Positions 11,983 through 12,448 of a stretch of DNA of 12,448 nt are shown in pieces. The translations under genes were made by a program, and so were the position numbers. The notes beneath the pieces were generated by a model that was given only the letters and a program-made list of their open reading frames with translations, had not been told where the DNA came from and made no database searches. How positions within the stretch are numbered: position 1 is the stretch's first letter; every line of letters starts with the position of its first letter. Where the stretch lies: the NCBI GenBank assembly GCA_019114925.1, contig DXEO01000198.1, positions 1-12,448 of the forward strand, written 5' to 3'. Origin of the DNA: Candidatus Corynebacterium faecipullorum. Its GTDB lineage: Bacteria > Actinomycetota > Actinomycetes > Mycobacteriales > Mycobacteriaceae.

Positions 11983-12448
11983 ATGGCACACTCTGTTGTG
12001 ATGCCCGAACTGGGCGAATCTGTAACCGAAGGCACGATTACCCAGTGGCTAAAGTCCGTCGGTGACACCGTCGAGGTCGACGAGCCATTGCTCGAGGTCT
12101 CCACCGACAAGGTCGACACCGAAATCCCCTCCCCGGTCGCCGGCACTATCCTCGAAATCAAGGCTGAGGAAGACGACACCGTAGACGTGGGCGAGGTCAT
12201 CGCCATCATCGGTGATGAGGGCGAGTCCGCACCGGCTGCTGAGCAGTCCGAGGATTCCTCCGAGAAGGCTGCTGAGACCCCGGACAAGCCTGCTGAGGAC
12301 GCTGAGTCTGAAGCCCCGGCTGCTTCTGGTGACGCCACCGACGTGGAGATGCCGGAGCTTGGTGAGTCCGTCACCGAGGGTACCATCACCCAGTGGCTGA
12401 AGTCCGTCGGCGACACCGTCGAGGTCGACGAACCTCTCCTCGAGGTCT
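11983..12448 (+). CDS. aceF: Dihydrolipoamide acyltransferase E2, N-terminal lipoyl domains (cut by window edge)
   Basis: The first 155 codons of an open frame that continues past the window. It encodes the E2 component of 2-oxoacid dehydrogenase. In C. glutamicum the gene at this place (first called sucB, later aceF) provides the E2 of a mixed pyruvate/2-oxoglutarate dehydrogenase complex. Residues 1-78 form a lipoyl domain, with the lipoylated Lys43 in the DKV turn of EVSTDKVDTEIPSP. An acidic Ala/Pro/Glu-rich linker spans about 79-119. A second lipoyl domain begins near 120 and is cut at VDEPLLEV before its lysine. The first 33 residues of the two domains (7-39 and 123-155) are identical. 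The ATG has a GAGGAG site and an upstream TAGAAT box. lipB and lipA would be expected to the right if C. glutamicum order holds. Confidence 0.92.
   Translation, partial: MAHSVVMPELGESVTEGTITQWLKSVGDTVEVDEPLLEVSTDKVDTEIPSPVAGTILEIKAEEDDTVDVGEVIAIIGDEGESAPAAEQSEDSSEKAAETPDKPAEDAESEAPAASGDATDVEMPELGESVTEGTITQWLKSVGDTVEVDEPLLEV

Noticed and set aside
12001..12448. 348-bp tandem DNA repeat as a possible assembly artefact
   Set aside because: The copies differ at 17 synonymous sites and encode the repeated lipoyl domains expected of this E2 family, so it is a real domain repeat.

Overview
The window looks like a core chromosomal segment of a Corynebacterium (Actinomycetota). The main evidence is gene content and order: ctaE, ctaF-ctaC, ltsA/asnB, an A-type Fe-S carrier, a DUF3043 membrane protein, a CobT-like protein, ilvE, pepA, a small conserved protein and the lipoyl-domain E2 gene aceF/sucB. 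As I recall, this closely follows the Corynebacterium glutamicum chromosome. Two differences stand out: no cobU or cobS lies beside the CobT-like gene, and a divergent glsA-pncA pair sits between pepA and the aceF-proximal gene. TAnnnT -10 boxes, GTG starts and apparently leaderless genes also fit the genus. The species cannot be fixed from the sequence.

Layout: 1-2213 holds respiratory oxidase genes on the minus strand: the 5' end of ctaE (cut by the window edge), about 480 bp of noncoding DNA, then ctaF and ctaC, read as a ctaC-ctaF unit that ends at a strong hairpin. A 354-bp divergent intergenic region separates ctaC from ltsA (2568-4490, plus), an asparagine-synthetase-like amidotransferase of the kind that amidates meso-diaminopimelate in corynebacterial and mycobacterial peptidoglycan. 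ltsA converges on an ErpA/IscA-type carrier (4560-4904, minus) across a shared hairpin. A 180-bp divergent region with a tandem 11-bp repeat leads to a two-gene plus-strand unit: DUF3043 membrane protein, then the CobT-like protein. That unit converges on ilvE (minus), and ilvE diverges from pepA (plus). After pepA come a duplicated 22-bp element and a hairpin that contains the glsA stop codon, then glutaminase-STAS (minus), which is head to head with nicotinamidase pncA (plus) across only 28 bp. pncA converges on a small conserved gene (minus), and the window ends inside the first two lipoyl domains of aceF/sucB (plus).

Together these are housekeeping functions: terminal respiration (CtaC/E/F of the bcc-aa3 branch), wall amidation, Fe-S assembly, branched-chain amino acid transamination, peptide turnover, glutamine and nicotinamide deamidation, and the E2 core of 2-oxoacid dehydrogenase. 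I see no mobile element, CRISPR array, phage gene, tRNA or rRNA, and no clear undescribed multi-gene system. The points most worth a second look are the degenerate, isolated CobT-like protein, the glutaminase-STAS fusion with its overlapping promoter arrangement, the duplicated hairpin arm after pepA, and the protein-identical but synonymously diverged lipoyl repeats.
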